Assembly (NCBI RefSeq): GCF_000620785.1
Contig: NZ_JIAI01000001.1
Span: 744,001-808,000 of the forward strand
From: Actinospineispora acaciae DSM 45401
GTDB taxonomy: Bacteria > Actinomycetota > Actinomycetes > Mycobacteriales > Pseudonocardiaceae
Reading direction: 5' to 3'
Length of the DNA stretch: 64,000 nucleotides
The notes below the pieces were generated by a model. It was not told where the DNA came from. It saw nothing but the letters and a program-made list of their open reading frames with translations, and made no database searches. Of the stretch, positions 8,300 through 16,501 are shown piece after piece. The position numbers and the translations under genes were made by a program. Every line of letters begins with the position of its first letter. Positions within the stretch are counted from its first letter, which is position 1.

Positions 8300-9687
8300 C
8301 GCGCTGGCCGGCAGCTCGCTGGCCGCTGCGGATGCGGCTGACGGCGTGGTCGGTGGCCGTGATGGCGCTCGTGCTGGCCGGGGTGGGCATCGGCGCGGTG
8401 CTGCATCTGCGGGGCGCCTACGACGAGTCCCTCGACGCGGCCCTGCAGGCCCGCCTGGACGCCTTGCGGAGACCGGGAGCCGTGATCGGCGACTCGACCG
8501 GTGCCTCGGACACCACCGAGCAGCTGCTCGACCTCGCCGGCGCCCCGCTGGCCGGCTCCGGGGTGCTCGGTGGCCGGGCGCTGCTCGACCCCGCCGAGAT
8601 CGCGTCCGCCAGCCGGGGCGGGCTCGTCCGCGCCGAGCACGACGCCGCGCCGGGAATGACCGGGCCGGTGCGCGTGCTCGCCGCCCCGACCTCCGACGCA
8701 CACGCCGTGGCGGTGGTCGCGGGCAGCCTCGCCAGCCGCGACGACGCCGTCGCCGACCTGCGCGAGGAGCTGTCGGTGGCGTTCCCGCTCGTGCTGGCCG
8801 CCGCCGCGGTCGGCGCCTACCTCGTGGCCACCGCGGCGCTGCGCCCGGTGGAACGCCTCCGCGCGCACGCCGAGCAGATCAGCGCCGAGAACACCCACCA
8901 ACGCCTGCCCGTGCCACCCACCCGAGACGAGCTCGCCCGGCTCGGACACACGCTCAACGCCATGCTCGACCGGCTCCGCGCCGCCCTGGACCGTGAACAG
9001 CGCTTCGTGGCGGACGCCAGCCACGAGCTCCGCACCCCGCTCAGCCTGCTCACCACCGAGATCGAGCTCGCCCTGCACCGCCCCCGCGAGTCCACCGAGC
9101 TACGGGCCGCACTGCGCTCGGCCCTTGACGAGACCCGCCGCCTGACCACCCTCGCCCAAGACCTCCTGCTGCTCGCCCGCACCGAACACTCGCCACACCA
9201 CGCCGGCGGTGAAACCGGTGCCCTGCCCACCCGACTGGCATCGATACTCGCGGCCGCGGCCGAGCACACCTCACCGGGCGCCGGCGAGATCATCGTGGAC
9301 TGCCCCGCCGAGCTCGCCGTCCACGCCGACCCCGACGACCTGCAACGCGCCGTGCGCAACCTGCTCGACAACGCGGCCCGCCACGGCCACGCCCCCATCC
9401 ACCTCCGCGCCCACCACAACCCGGCGGACGGTGCCGTCTCCATCGAGGTCCGCGACCACGGCCCCGGAATCCCCGCCGCATTCCTGCCCCACGCGTTCGA
9501 ACGCTTCACCCGCGCCGACGCCGCCCGCGGCGGTTCCGGCACCGGCCTCGGCCTGGCCATCACCGCCGCCCTCATCCACCACATGCACGGCACCGTCACC
9601 GCACACAACCACCCCGAGGGCGGCGCCACCATCACCATCACCCTGCCCGCCCCCACCGATACCCCCCACACCCTCCGTCGAGGCTGA
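8290..9687 (+). CDS. Sensor histidine kinase
   Basis: 465 residues from the ATG at 8290 inside the regulator gene. TM1 about 20-38 (MALVLAGVGIGAVLHL), an extracytoplasmic sensor of about 120 residues, TM2 about 162-182, then a HAMP linker (ALRPVERLRAHAEQIS). The HisKA domain has the phosphorylated His in ASHELRTPLSLL. HATPase_c carries the N box (NLLDNAARHG), G1 (DHGPGIP) and G2 (GSGTGLGLAI). The sensor part has no recognised ligand domain. It phosphorylates the regulator encoded just upstream; whether the DUF1259 lipoprotein is a sensory accessory is unknown. Confidence 0.94.
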   Translation: MPVTRWPAARWPLRMRLTAWSVAVMALVLAGVGIGAVLHLRGAYDESLDAALQARLDALRRPGAVIGDSTGASDTTEQLLDLAGAPLAGSGVLGGRALLDPAEIASASRGGLVRAEHDAAPGMTGPVRVLAAPTSDAHAVAVVAGSLASRDDAVADLREELSVAFPLVLAAAAVGAYLVATAALRPVERLRAHAEQISAENTHQRLPVPPTRDELARLGHTLNAMLDRLRAALDREQRFVADASHELRTPLSLLTTEIELALHRPRESTELRAALRSALDETRRLTTLAQDLLLLARTEHSPHHAGGETGALPTRLASILAAAAEHTSPGAGEIIVDCPAELAVHADPDDLQRAVRNLLDNAARHGHAPIHLRAHHNPADGAVSIEVRDHGPGIPAAFLPHAFERFTRADAARGGSGTGLGLAITAALIHHMHGTVTAHNHPEGGATITITLPAPTDTPHTLRRG

Positions 9688-9708
9688 CTCAAGTGTCGGT
9701 GCCGCATG

Positions 9709-9722
9709 CGAACATATGTTCG
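9709..9722. promoter_or_regulatory. LexA-type SOS box overlapping the polymerase start
   Basis: CGAACATATGTTCG is a perfect 14-bp palindrome matching the Gram-positive/actinobacterial LexA pattern GAAC-N4-GTTC. The ATG at 9716 is inside it, so bound LexA would cover the translation start and block transcription at or next to the first base. This predicts SOS induction of the polymerase gene. Confidence 0.8.
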
Positions 9723-10909
9723 TGTCGGGCGACGCGGACATCCTGCATGCCGACCTGGACTCGTTCTACGCCTCGGTCGAGCAGCGGGACGACCCGCGCC
9801 TGCGGGGCCGCCCGGTGATCGTCGGCGGCGGGGTGGTGCTCGCGGCCAGCTACCAGGCGAAGGCCTACGGGGTGCGGACCGCGATGGGCGGCGCGCAGGC
9901 CCGCCGGCTGTGCCCGATGGCGATCGTGGTGCCACCGAGGATGTCGGCGTACACCGAGGCCAGCCGGGCGGTGTTCGAGGTGTTCCACGACACCACGCCG
10001 CTGGTCGAGGCGCTGTCCATCGACGAGGCCTTCCTCGCCGTGGGCGGCCTGCGGCGGATCCGGGGCGCGCCGGCCGACATCGCGGAACGGCTGCGGCGCC
10101 GGGTCGCCGAGGAGGTCGGGCTGCCGATCACCGTCGGCGTGGCGCGGACCAAGTTCCTGGCCAAGGTGGCCAGCCGGGTCGCCAAGCCGGACGGGCTGCT
10201 GGTGGTGCCGCCCGAGCGCGAGCTGGCGTTCCTGCACCCGCTGCCGGTGGAGATGCTGTGGGGCGTCGGCCGGGTCACCGCCGAGAAGCTGCACGGCTGG
10301 GGCATCACCACCGTTGCCGAGGTCGCCGAGCTGAGCGAGTCGACGCTGGTCTCGCTGCTCGGGCGGGCCGCGGGGCGGCACCTGCACGCGCTGGCCAACA
10401 ACCGTGACCCGAGGCCCGTGCAGCCCGGGCGCCGGCGCGGCTCCATCGGCTCGCAGCGCGCGCTCGGCCGCTCGCGGCTGTCGCCGGAGGCCGTCGACGC
10501 GGTGCTCGTCGGGCTGGTGGACAGGGTGACCCGGCGGATGCGCGCGGCCGGGCGGGTGGGGCGCACCGTGGTGCTGCGGCTGCGGTTCGACGACTTCGCC
10601 CGCGTCACGCGCTCGCACACCCTGGCCGGCCCGACCGCGCACACCGAGACCATCCTGGCCACCGCGCGAACCCTGCTGGCGGCGGCAACGCCGATGATCG
10701 AGCGGCGCGGGCTGACGCTGGTCGGGATCGCGGTCGCCAACCTGGGCGACGACGAGACCGTCCAGCTCACGCTGCCGTTCGACGGCCCGCCGATGGCGCT
10801 GGACATCGCGGTCGACCGGGTCAAGGGCAGGTTCGGCTCCTCGGCGGTGACCAGGGGCGTGCTGCTCGGGAAGGACCAGGGTTACGAGATGCCCCGGCTG
10901 CCCGACTGA
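9716..10909 (+). CDS. dinB: Y-family DNA polymerase IV
   Basis: 397 residues from the ATG at 9716; an in-frame GTG at 9722 is also possible. It performs error-prone translesion synthesis. The polymerase domain has the catalytic DLDSFYASVEQ near the N terminus and SIDEAFL for the second acidic pair, with a Y-family steric gate phenylalanine in DSFYAS. Further downstream are VGVARTKFLAKVAS, the helix-hairpin-helix region LWGVGRVTAEKLHGWGI and a little-finger domain. Near the C terminus QLTLPF resembles a beta-clamp binding motif. The overlapping SOS box implies LexA control. It converges on the ThDP enzyme gene with a 12-nt gap. Confidence 0.95.
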   Translation: MFVSGDADILHADLDSFYASVEQRDDPRLRGRPVIVGGGVVLAASYQAKAYGVRTAMGGAQARRLCPMAIVVPPRMSAYTEASRAVFEVFHDTTPLVEALSIDEAFLAVGGLRRIRGAPADIAERLRRRVAEEVGLPITVGVARTKFLAKVASRVAKPDGLLVVPPERELAFLHPLPVEMLWGVGRVTAEKLHGWGITTVAEVAELSESTLVSLLGRAAGRHLHALANNRDPRPVQPGRRRGSIGSQRALGRSRLSPEAVDAVLVGLVDRVTRRMRAAGRVGRTVVLRLRFDDFARVTRSHTLAGPTAHTETILATARTLLAAATPMIERRGLTLVGIAVANLGDDETVQLTLPFDGPPMALDIAVDRVKGRFGSSAVTRGVLLGKDQGYEMPRLPD

Positions 10910-10921
10910 GCGCGCGGGTCG

Positions 10922-12559
10922 TCAATGGCGATGCCGGGCCAGCAGTTGGTCCAGCCGTGCGGTCGGCGAGATGACGTCCGGCTCGGTGCGGACGGCCACC
11001 ACCGCCGGTCGCGGCTGGGCAAGCGCGTCGCGGAGCACGGCGTGGAGGTCGCCGGCATCGCAGACCTGATAGCCGGCCGCGCCCAGCCCGGCCGCCCAGG
11101 ACACGAGGTCGACCGCCCCGATGTCCACGGCGGCCGTGCGGCCGAGGTCGCGGGCCTGGTGCATGGCGATGGTTCCGTACAGCCCGTTCTGCATGACCAC
11201 CACCACGATCGGCGCGCCGTGACGCGCGGCGACCTCGATCTCCTGCCCGGTCATCAGGGCTCCGCCGTCCCCCACCACCGCGACGACGGCGCGGTGCGGC
11301 GCGGCCAGCTTCGCGGCCACCGCCGCCGGCACCGCGTATCCCATCGCCCCGTTCACCGGTGCGAGCTGCCGGGTCGTCGGCGGGAAGCGCCAGTACCTGT
11401 GCAGGAAGGACGAGAAGTTGCCCGCGTCGCTGGTGACGACGGCGTCCGGGGGGAGAACGGCGTGCAGCGCGGTGACCACCCGAGCGGGATGTACGCCGTC
11501 GCCGGCGGGTGGCTGGCCCACCGCATCGGGCAGCGACCACGCGTCGGCGGCCGCGTGCGCCGAGCGCCAGTCCACGGCGCGCGCCGGGCCCGGCCACGAG
11601 GCCAGGGCGTCGACCACCTCGACGGGGTCGGCGTCGAGCCAGTCGTGGTTCTCCGAGTCCGGCGCTCCGTAGCGGCCCACGTGCACCACCGGGCAACCGG
11701 CACGGGGAAGCCGGTACCGCTGCGTGGTGATCTCGTCCAGCCTGGTGCCGATCACCAGCAGCAGGTCGGTGTCGTGCACGGCGCGGAAGGTCTCGTCCGG
11801 GACGGAGAGGCCGAGGTGGCCCACGAACTGCGCATGATCGACCGGGAAGGCGTCCTGGCGCCGGAACGAGGTGCACACGCCGAGACCGAACCGCTCGGCC
11901 ATCCGCGTCAGCGCCGCGCCGGCCGGCCGTGCCCCCTCGCCGAGCACAGCGACGGGGCGGCCGGCGTCCAGCAGCCGCGAGGCCAGCGACTCGACGGCCG
12001 AGCCGCCGGTCGGGGAAGGTGTCGGCGAGACGCTGCCCCGTACCGCCCCGTCCGACAACGGGGCGCCGGAGAAGTCGCTGGGCACCGCGATGGCGACGGG
12101 GCCGGGGCGCCCGGTGGTCGCGATCCGCCAGCCGCGAGCGACCAGCTCGGGCATGTCCTCGGCACGCTCGGCGGTGACCGCCCACTTGGTGATCGGGCCG
12201 TAGAACGCGGTGAGGTCGACCTCCTGGAACGCCTCCCGGCCACGCACCGAGGAGTCGACCTGGCCCAACAGCACGATCATGGGGGTGGAGTCCTGCCGCG
12301 CGGTGTGCACGCCGATGGCCAGGTTGGCGGCTCCGGGCCCGCGGCTGGCCAGCGCCACCGCCGGGACGCCTGTCAGCCGCGCGTCGGCGTCGGCCATGAA
12401 GGAGGCGCCCGACTCGTGCCGCACCGAGATCAGCCGCAGCCGGTCGTGCGCGGCGATCTGGTCGATCACGGACAGGAACGACTCGCCCGGGACCGTGTAG
12501 CACCGCCGGGCGCCGGCCTCGGCGAGCACGTCGACGACCGCGTGGGCGACTGTGGTCAC
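10922..12559 (-). CDS. Thiamine diphosphate enzyme, acetolactate-synthase-like
   Basis: 545 residues from a GTG at 12559. Three-domain ThDP fold: PYR domain (about 1-170) with the catalytic Glu in VRHESGASFMADADAR; a central domain; and a PP domain (about 370-540) with the ThDP/Mg motif starting VVGDGGALMTGQEIEV and ending VVMQNGLYG. Such enzymes decarboxylate 2-oxo acids or ligate them to aldehydes (acetolactate synthase, glyoxylate carboligase, benzoylformate decarboxylase types); the exact reaction is not readable. No small regulatory subunit gene is nearby, arguing against biosynthetic acetolactate synthase. It follows the Nramp-like gene by 16 nt, so they form an operon. Confidence 0.88.
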   Translation of the reverse strand: MTTVAHAVVDVLAEAGARRCYTVPGESFLSVIDQIAAHDRLRLISVRHESGASFMADADARLTGVPAVALASRGPGAANLAIGVHTARQDSTPMIVLLGQVDSSVRGREAFQEVDLTAFYGPITKWAVTAERAEDMPELVARGWRIATTGRPGPVAIAVPSDFSGAPLSDGAVRGSVSPTPSPTGGSAVESLASRLLDAGRPVAVLGEGARPAGAALTRMAERFGLGVCTSFRRQDAFPVDHAQFVGHLGLSVPDETFRAVHDTDLLLVIGTRLDEITTQRYRLPRAGCPVVHVGRYGAPDSENHDWLDADPVEVVDALASWPGPARAVDWRSAHAAADAWSLPDAVGQPPAGDGVHPARVVTALHAVLPPDAVVTSDAGNFSSFLHRYWRFPPTTRQLAPVNGAMGYAVPAAVAAKLAAPHRAVVAVVGDGGALMTGQEIEVAARHGAPIVVVVMQNGLYGTIAMHQARDLGRTAAVDIGAVDLVSWAAGLGAAGYQVCDAGDLHAVLRDALAQPRPAVVAVRTEPDVISPTARLDQLLARHRH

Positions 12560-12575
12560 GGCCGGTCTCCCCTCG

Positions 12576-13892
12576 TCAGAAGATCTCCGCGACAGCCTTG
12601 CCGATGCCCTGCACCGCCGCCACCGCGACGAACAGCGCCACCAGCCCGAGGCCGAGGTTCTCCTTCCAGCCGTTCACGTACTCGGCCATGATGTCCCGCC
12701 GGTTCAGCAGCACGATCAGGGCGATCACGATCAGCAGCAGGAACGGCGACGTGAGCACGTGCGAGACGACCACCAGCGCCACGAAGCCCGGCGCCTGGGG
12801 CAGCGACCACACCACGGCGGCCAGTCCCCAGACGATCATCCACCGATAGACGGGGTCCCGCCCGGCGCCGCCCTCCGGGTAACGCTCGGCCCGCCGAGGC
12901 CGCACCACGTGCAGCGACTCCACCACCATCGTGCTCAGCGCGAACAGCGACCCGGCCACGGTGGTCCAGGCCGCCCCGAGCAGGCCGAGGTAGAAGATGT
13001 ACGGCCCGACCGGCCCCACCGCCGTGCCCAGGGCGCCGGCGATGTCGCCTGCCTCGCTGACGCCTTGCCTGCCGAACAGCACCTCGGCCCCGATGGCCCA
13101 CACGGCCACCGCGAGGAACAGCACGACGACCGTGCCGAACAGCAGGTCGTAACGCTGGACCTTGCGGTGTGCCGGGGTCGTCCAGCCCTTCTCACGAAGG
13201 AACTCCGGGTAGAACAGGTTGGCCATGGAGCCGAGCGTGGCCAACACCAGGCTGGAGGCGACCAGGCCGGAGTCGAAGATGCCCTGTTGGGCGGGCAGCT
13301 CGAAGGCGAAGCCCTTGGCCAGCTCGCCCCAGCGGATCCCGACCAGCGCGATGCCCACCACGAAGGTGACCACCATGATCACCAGCACCGCCTTGAAGAT
13401 GCGCTCGATCACCCGGTACGCGCCCCTGAGCGTGACCGCGAAGACCGACAGCGCACCGACCACCGCCCACCAGAACGACGGCAGCCCGCCGAACAGGCCC
13501 GCCAGCGCCACCCCCACCCCGCTCAGGCTGAACGCCAGCAGGATGTGCGTGTAGATGACGAACGAGACGAGCATGAGCCACCCGAACGCCGGGTGCACCC
13601 GCGCGATGCCGCGCACGATGCTCGGATCCCGTCGCGCGTTGTAGAGCGGGTACTTGCCCAGCGCGTTGACGAACACGAACCGGAACACCAGCGACAGCGG
13701 CAGCACCCAGAGCAGGGCGTATCCGTAGTTGCCTCCGGCCACCGAGTTGTCGATCAGGTCGCCGGTGCCGACCCAGCTCAGCGCCACCACGATGCCCGGA
13801 CCGAAAGCCTTCAGGTAGGCGAGGAAGTTCTCGGCCGGTGGATCGCTGGCCGCGCGCCGTGGCGTGGTGCCGGTGGACTCCCGCTCGCCCAT
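12576..13892 (-). CDS. Nramp-fold transporter without canonical metal motifs
   Basis: 438 residues from the ATG at 13892, preceded by GAGGAGAG. About 11 membrane helices with the Nramp scaffold. Helix 1 reads VGTGDLIDNSVAGGNYGYA where metal importers have DPGN, so the metal-binding Asp becomes Gly and Asn becomes Asp. Helix 6 reads GSMANLFYPEF with no MPH motif. Nramp proteins import Mn2+ or Fe2+, but loss of both motifs suggests another substrate. First gene of an operon with the ThDP enzyme; a TGGTATACCA palindrome lies 48 bp upstream of its start, shared with the divergent RraA-like gene. A relative is at 16502. Confidence 0.82.
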   Translation of the reverse strand: MGERESTGTTPRRAASDPPAENFLAYLKAFGPGIVVALSWVGTGDLIDNSVAGGNYGYALLWVLPLSLVFRFVFVNALGKYPLYNARRDPSIVRGIARVHPAFGWLMLVSFVIYTHILLAFSLSGVGVALAGLFGGLPSFWWAVVGALSVFAVTLRGAYRVIERIFKAVLVIMVVTFVVGIALVGIRWGELAKGFAFELPAQQGIFDSGLVASSLVLATLGSMANLFYPEFLREKGWTTPAHRKVQRYDLLFGTVVVLFLAVAVWAIGAEVLFGRQGVSEAGDIAGALGTAVGPVGPYIFYLGLLGAAWTTVAGSLFALSTMVVESLHVVRPRRAERYPEGGAGRDPVYRWMIVWGLAAVVWSLPQAPGFVALVVVSHVLTSPFLLLIVIALIVLLNRRDIMAEYVNGWKENLGLGLVALFVAVAAVQGIGKAVAEIF

Positions 13893-13939
13893 GACTCTCC
13901 TCGTCGCCGTTGTCGAGGTCCGATGGTGCGCCAGTACGC

Positions 13940-13949
13940 TGGTATACCA
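13940..13949. promoter_or_regulatory. GntR/FadR-type operator, copy 1
   Basis: TGGTATACCA is a perfect 10-bp palindrome between the Nramp-like operon (start 13892) and the RraA-like gene (start 13993). An identical copy lies upstream of the GntR gene at 15443. The shape (TNGTNNNACNA) fits FadR-subfamily operators, so the GntR protein probably controls both divergent transcripts. Confidence 0.7.
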
Positions 13950-13992
13950 CGCCGCACGGCGATGAGGTACTCCCGACGAGAGGGATCCCGCG

Positions 13993-14712
13993 ATGACGAC
14001 CCATCCGCCGCTGGCGCCCGGCACCCTGCGCGCGCTCGGTGCCGCGAGCACCGCGACGCTGACCACCCAGCTGATGGCGCGCGGGCTGCGCAACACGTAC
14101 CTGTCCGGGCTGACGGCGCTGAACCCCGGACGCACCCGGATGGTGGGCGAGGCGTTCACGCTGCGCTACATCCCCGCCCGCGAGGACCTTGACGTACTCG
14201 CCGTCTACCAGGACTACGACCACCCGCAGCGCCGCGCCGTGGAGTCGGTCGCCCCGGGCGCCGTGCTGGTGATCGACTGCCGGGGCAGGACCCGGGCGGC
14301 GTCCCTCGGGCACATCCTGGCGACCCGCCTGATGCGCAGGGGCTGCGCCGGGATCGTCACCGACGGGGCGGTCCGGGACAGCCACGGGTTCGCCGCGCTC
14401 GACCTGCCGACGTTCGCGGCCGGTGTGTCCGCCACCACGAACCTGGCCCAGCACCACGCCGTCGACATCGACGTGCCCATCGGCTGCGCCGAGGTCGCGG
14501 TGTATCCGGGCGACATCATGGTCTCCGACGACGACGGCGTGATCTGCGTGCCACGCCATCTCGCCGACGAGGTGGCGGCGGCCGCCGTGGAGCAGGACCG
14601 GCTCGAGGAGTTCATCCTCGCCCGGGTGGACGCCGGCGCGCCGCTGCGGGGCACCTATCCGCCGGACGAGTCCACGTTGCGGGACTACCGCCGGTCGACC
14701 AGCGACCGGTGA
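13993..14712 (+). CDS. RraA-like / 4-hydroxy-4-methyl-2-oxoglutarate aldolase family
   Basis: 239 residues from the ATG at 13993, with GAGAGG upstream. The family signature is present: GHILATRLMRRGCAGIVTDGAVRD gives, in part, the Gly loop and the Arg-Asp pair (R and D of GAVRDS) that bind the 2-oxo acid and metal, and GDIMVSDDDGVICVP closes the active site. Members are class II aldolases/oxaloacetate decarboxylases or RNase E regulators. In an actinomycete operon with a ThDP enzyme and acid transporters, an aldolase or decarboxylase role is far more likely. The 3' end overlaps the GntR gene by 28 nt, tail to tail. Confidence 0.88.
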   Translation: MTTHPPLAPGTLRALGAASTATLTTQLMARGLRNTYLSGLTALNPGRTRMVGEAFTLRYIPAREDLDVLAVYQDYDHPQRRAVESVAPGAVLVIDCRGRTRAASLGHILATRLMRRGCAGIVTDGAVRDSHGFAALDLPTFAAGVSATTNLAQHHAVDIDVPIGCAEVAVYPGDIMVSDDDGVICVPRHLADEVAAAAVEQDRLEEFILARVDAGAPLRGTYPPDESTLRDYRRSTSDR

Positions 14713-15437
14713 GTGTCGAGGCCCGCGACCGAGCCGCTCGGCGCGAGCTCGGCCGAGGAACTCGGCTCGGCGGTGGTCAGCCGCGTGATGGAACGCCCGA
14801 TGTGCCGGCGCAGCAGGTCCTCGGCCTCGTCGGGGCGGCGCCGCTCGACGGCGCGCAGGATCTCGCGGTGCTCGTCCAGCTCGCGGCGCCAGGTGGGCCA
14901 CTGCTCCCAGAGCAGGCTCACGGTGCCGAGCGCGGTGAGGTCCTGCAGGTCGTCGAGCGCCGAGACGACCATATCGTTCGGGCAGGTCGAGTACAGGGCG
15001 CGGTGGAACCCCCGGTTCGCCAGGCTGAGCCGGACCTGGTCGTCGGCCTCGACGAACCGCGCCGCGTCGTCCAGCGCTCGCCGCGCCTCGGTGGGGTCGA
15101 ATCCACCGTCCGAGGCCGCCCGGGCCGTCGCCCACGGTTCCAGCAGCATCCGCATCTCGTAGATCCGCCGCACGTCCTCGGCCCCGAGCCGCCGCACGGC
15201 GATGCCCCTGTTGCGGGTCGAGGTGAGCAGCCCGGTCGAGGTCAGCGAGATCAGCGCCTCCCGAACCGGGGTCTTGGAGACGCCCAGCAGCTCGGCGATC
15301 CGGCGCTCCACGAGCACCTCGTCCGGCTTCAGCTCACCGGACAGGATCGCGGTCTTGAGGGACGCCGCGACGAGGTCCGACCGGGTCGTCGAGCGGCCCA
15401 GCGGGGGCAGCGAGGGCTGACCCGGTTCACGCGTCAC
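14685..15437 (-). CDS. GntR family regulator, FadR subfamily
   Basis: 250 residues from a GTG at 15437. An N-terminal winged helix-turn-helix (about 20-85: RRIAELLGVSKTPVREALISL and LLTSTRNRGIAVRRL) leads into an all-helical FCD ligand domain (about 95-225), with Asp/His residues of the metal site likely in FVEADDQVR, FHRALY and EHREIL. FCD regulators sense small carboxylates and leave DNA on binding them. TGGTATACCA lies 5 bp upstream of the start (autoregulation) and again before the RraA/Nramp pair. Confidence 0.92.
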   Translation of the reverse strand: MTREPGQPSLPPLGRSTTRSDLVAASLKTAILSGELKPDEVLVERRIAELLGVSKTPVREALISLTSTGLLTSTRNRGIAVRRLGAEDVRRIYEMRMLLEPWATARAASDGGFDPTEARRALDDAARFVEADDQVRLSLANRGFHRALYSTCPNDMVVSALDDLQDLTALGTVSLLWEQWPTWRRELDEHREILRAVERRRPDEAEDLLRRHIGRSITRLTTAEPSSSAELAPSGSVAGLDTHRSLVDRR

Positions 15438-16434
15438 CAGATTGGTATACCACGGCGTTGACCAGCGTCCCGGCATCGACGTCGGCGGGCGTGGGGCGGT
15501 CGGTGAGGCGTTCGCGGATCTCCGAGGCGGCCTGTCGGAGGTGTTCGAGCAGCAGCCTGGTGCTCGGGCTCGGCGCTCGGTCCCTGGGCACCGTCACCCC
15601 GACCAGGCGGTGCACCGAGCGCAGCGCGGTCGGCAGCGTGGTCAGCCGGTCGTCCTCCTCGGCGATCAACATCGGCAGCGCCGCGATCAGGTCGCTGTCC
15701 AGCAGCAGGTGCAGCAGGGTCAGGATGGACGTGCACTCCACCCGGTCGCGCGGCAGCGGCAGCCCGTCGGCGAAGAAGACCTCCTCCAGCTCGTGTCGCA
15801 GCGCGGTCTGGCTGACCGGCAGCACCCACGGGTAGCCGAGCAGCTCCCCCAGCGACGGCTCGGGCAGCGCCTGCGCCGGGTGCCCGGCGCGGGTGACCAG
15901 CCGGATCGGCTCCTGGTACAGCCGGATCTGCGCCATCTGGCCGCCGTCCTCCCCCGGCCGCAGCCGCCCGACCATGAGGTCGATGCGCCCGGCCAGCAGG
16001 TCGGCGGCCAGCACGTCGGGCGTGGCCTCCTTCACCACCACGGTGACCCTGGGGCGCTCGCGCTTGAGGCTCAGGATCGCCTTGGGCAGCAGCAGGTTCG
16101 ACCCGGCGAGATGGGTGCCCACCGTGACGGTGCCGACGTGGCCCTCGTTCAGCTCCGTCACGTGCTGGCCCGCCTGGCGGATCTGGGCCAGCACGGCGCG
16201 CGCGTGCTCCAGGAACGCCTCCCCGACCAGCGTGGGCGACACCCCGCGCGGCCCGCGCTCGAACAGCTCGACGCCCAGGATGGCCTCCAGGTCGCGCAGG
16301 CCCCGCGTCACCACCGGCTGGGTGATGTGCAGCTGCTCGGCGGCGCGGACCACGCTGCCCTGCTCGGCGATCGTGGTGACCAGCACCAGGTGCCGGAGCT
16401 TCAACCGGCCGTCGAGCAGCCGCGCGGGGTTCAT
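15427..16434 (-). CDS. LysR family regulator
   Basis: 335 residues from the ATG at 16434 (MNPARLLDGRLKLRHL). N-terminal winged helix: VRAAEQLHITQPVVTRGL and LELFERGPRGVSPT-like sequence. A periplasmic-binding-protein-like effector domain occupies about 105-310. The spacing and sequence resemble the GbpR/PcaQ type of LysR that controls aromatic or sugar acid catabolism. It lies between GntR and a second Nramp-like gene, all on one strand; its last codons contain the operator copy 2 and its stop overlaps the GntR start. Confidence 0.92.
   Translation of the reverse strand: MNPARLLDGRLKLRHLVLVTTIAEQGSVVRAAEQLHITQPVVTRGLRDLEAILGVELFERGPRGVSPTLVGEAFLEHARAVLAQIRQAGQHVTELNEGHVGTVTVGTHLAGSNLLLPKAILSLKRERPRVTVVVKEATPDVLAADLLAGRIDLMVGRLRPGEDGGQMAQIRLYQEPIRLVTRAGHPAQALPEPSLGELLGYPWVLPVSQTALRHELEEVFFADGLPLPRDRVECTSILTLLHLLLDSDLIAALPMLIAEEDDRLTTLPTALRSVHRLVGVTVPRDRAPSPSTRLLLEHLRQAASEIRERLTDRPTPADVDAGTLVNAVVYQSGDA
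15443..15452. promoter_or_regulatory. GntR/FadR-type operator, copy 2
   Basis: TGGTATACCA, identical to the palindrome at 13940-13949, lies 5 bp before the GntR start codon and inside the 3' end of the LysR coding sequence. It suggests GntR represses itself from a promoter inside the LysR gene. Confidence 0.65.
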
Positions 16435-16501
16435 CGCATGAGGATATGCCTCACTGGCCATGCTTGTCGTGAGCGACTTGTGCACACGAGCATGGCTCCG
16501 C

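Noticed and set aside
13192..15135. A 647-codon minus-strand frame over the Nramp, RraA and GntR genes
   Set aside because: It is a shadow in another frame; the real genes there carry clear domain motifs.
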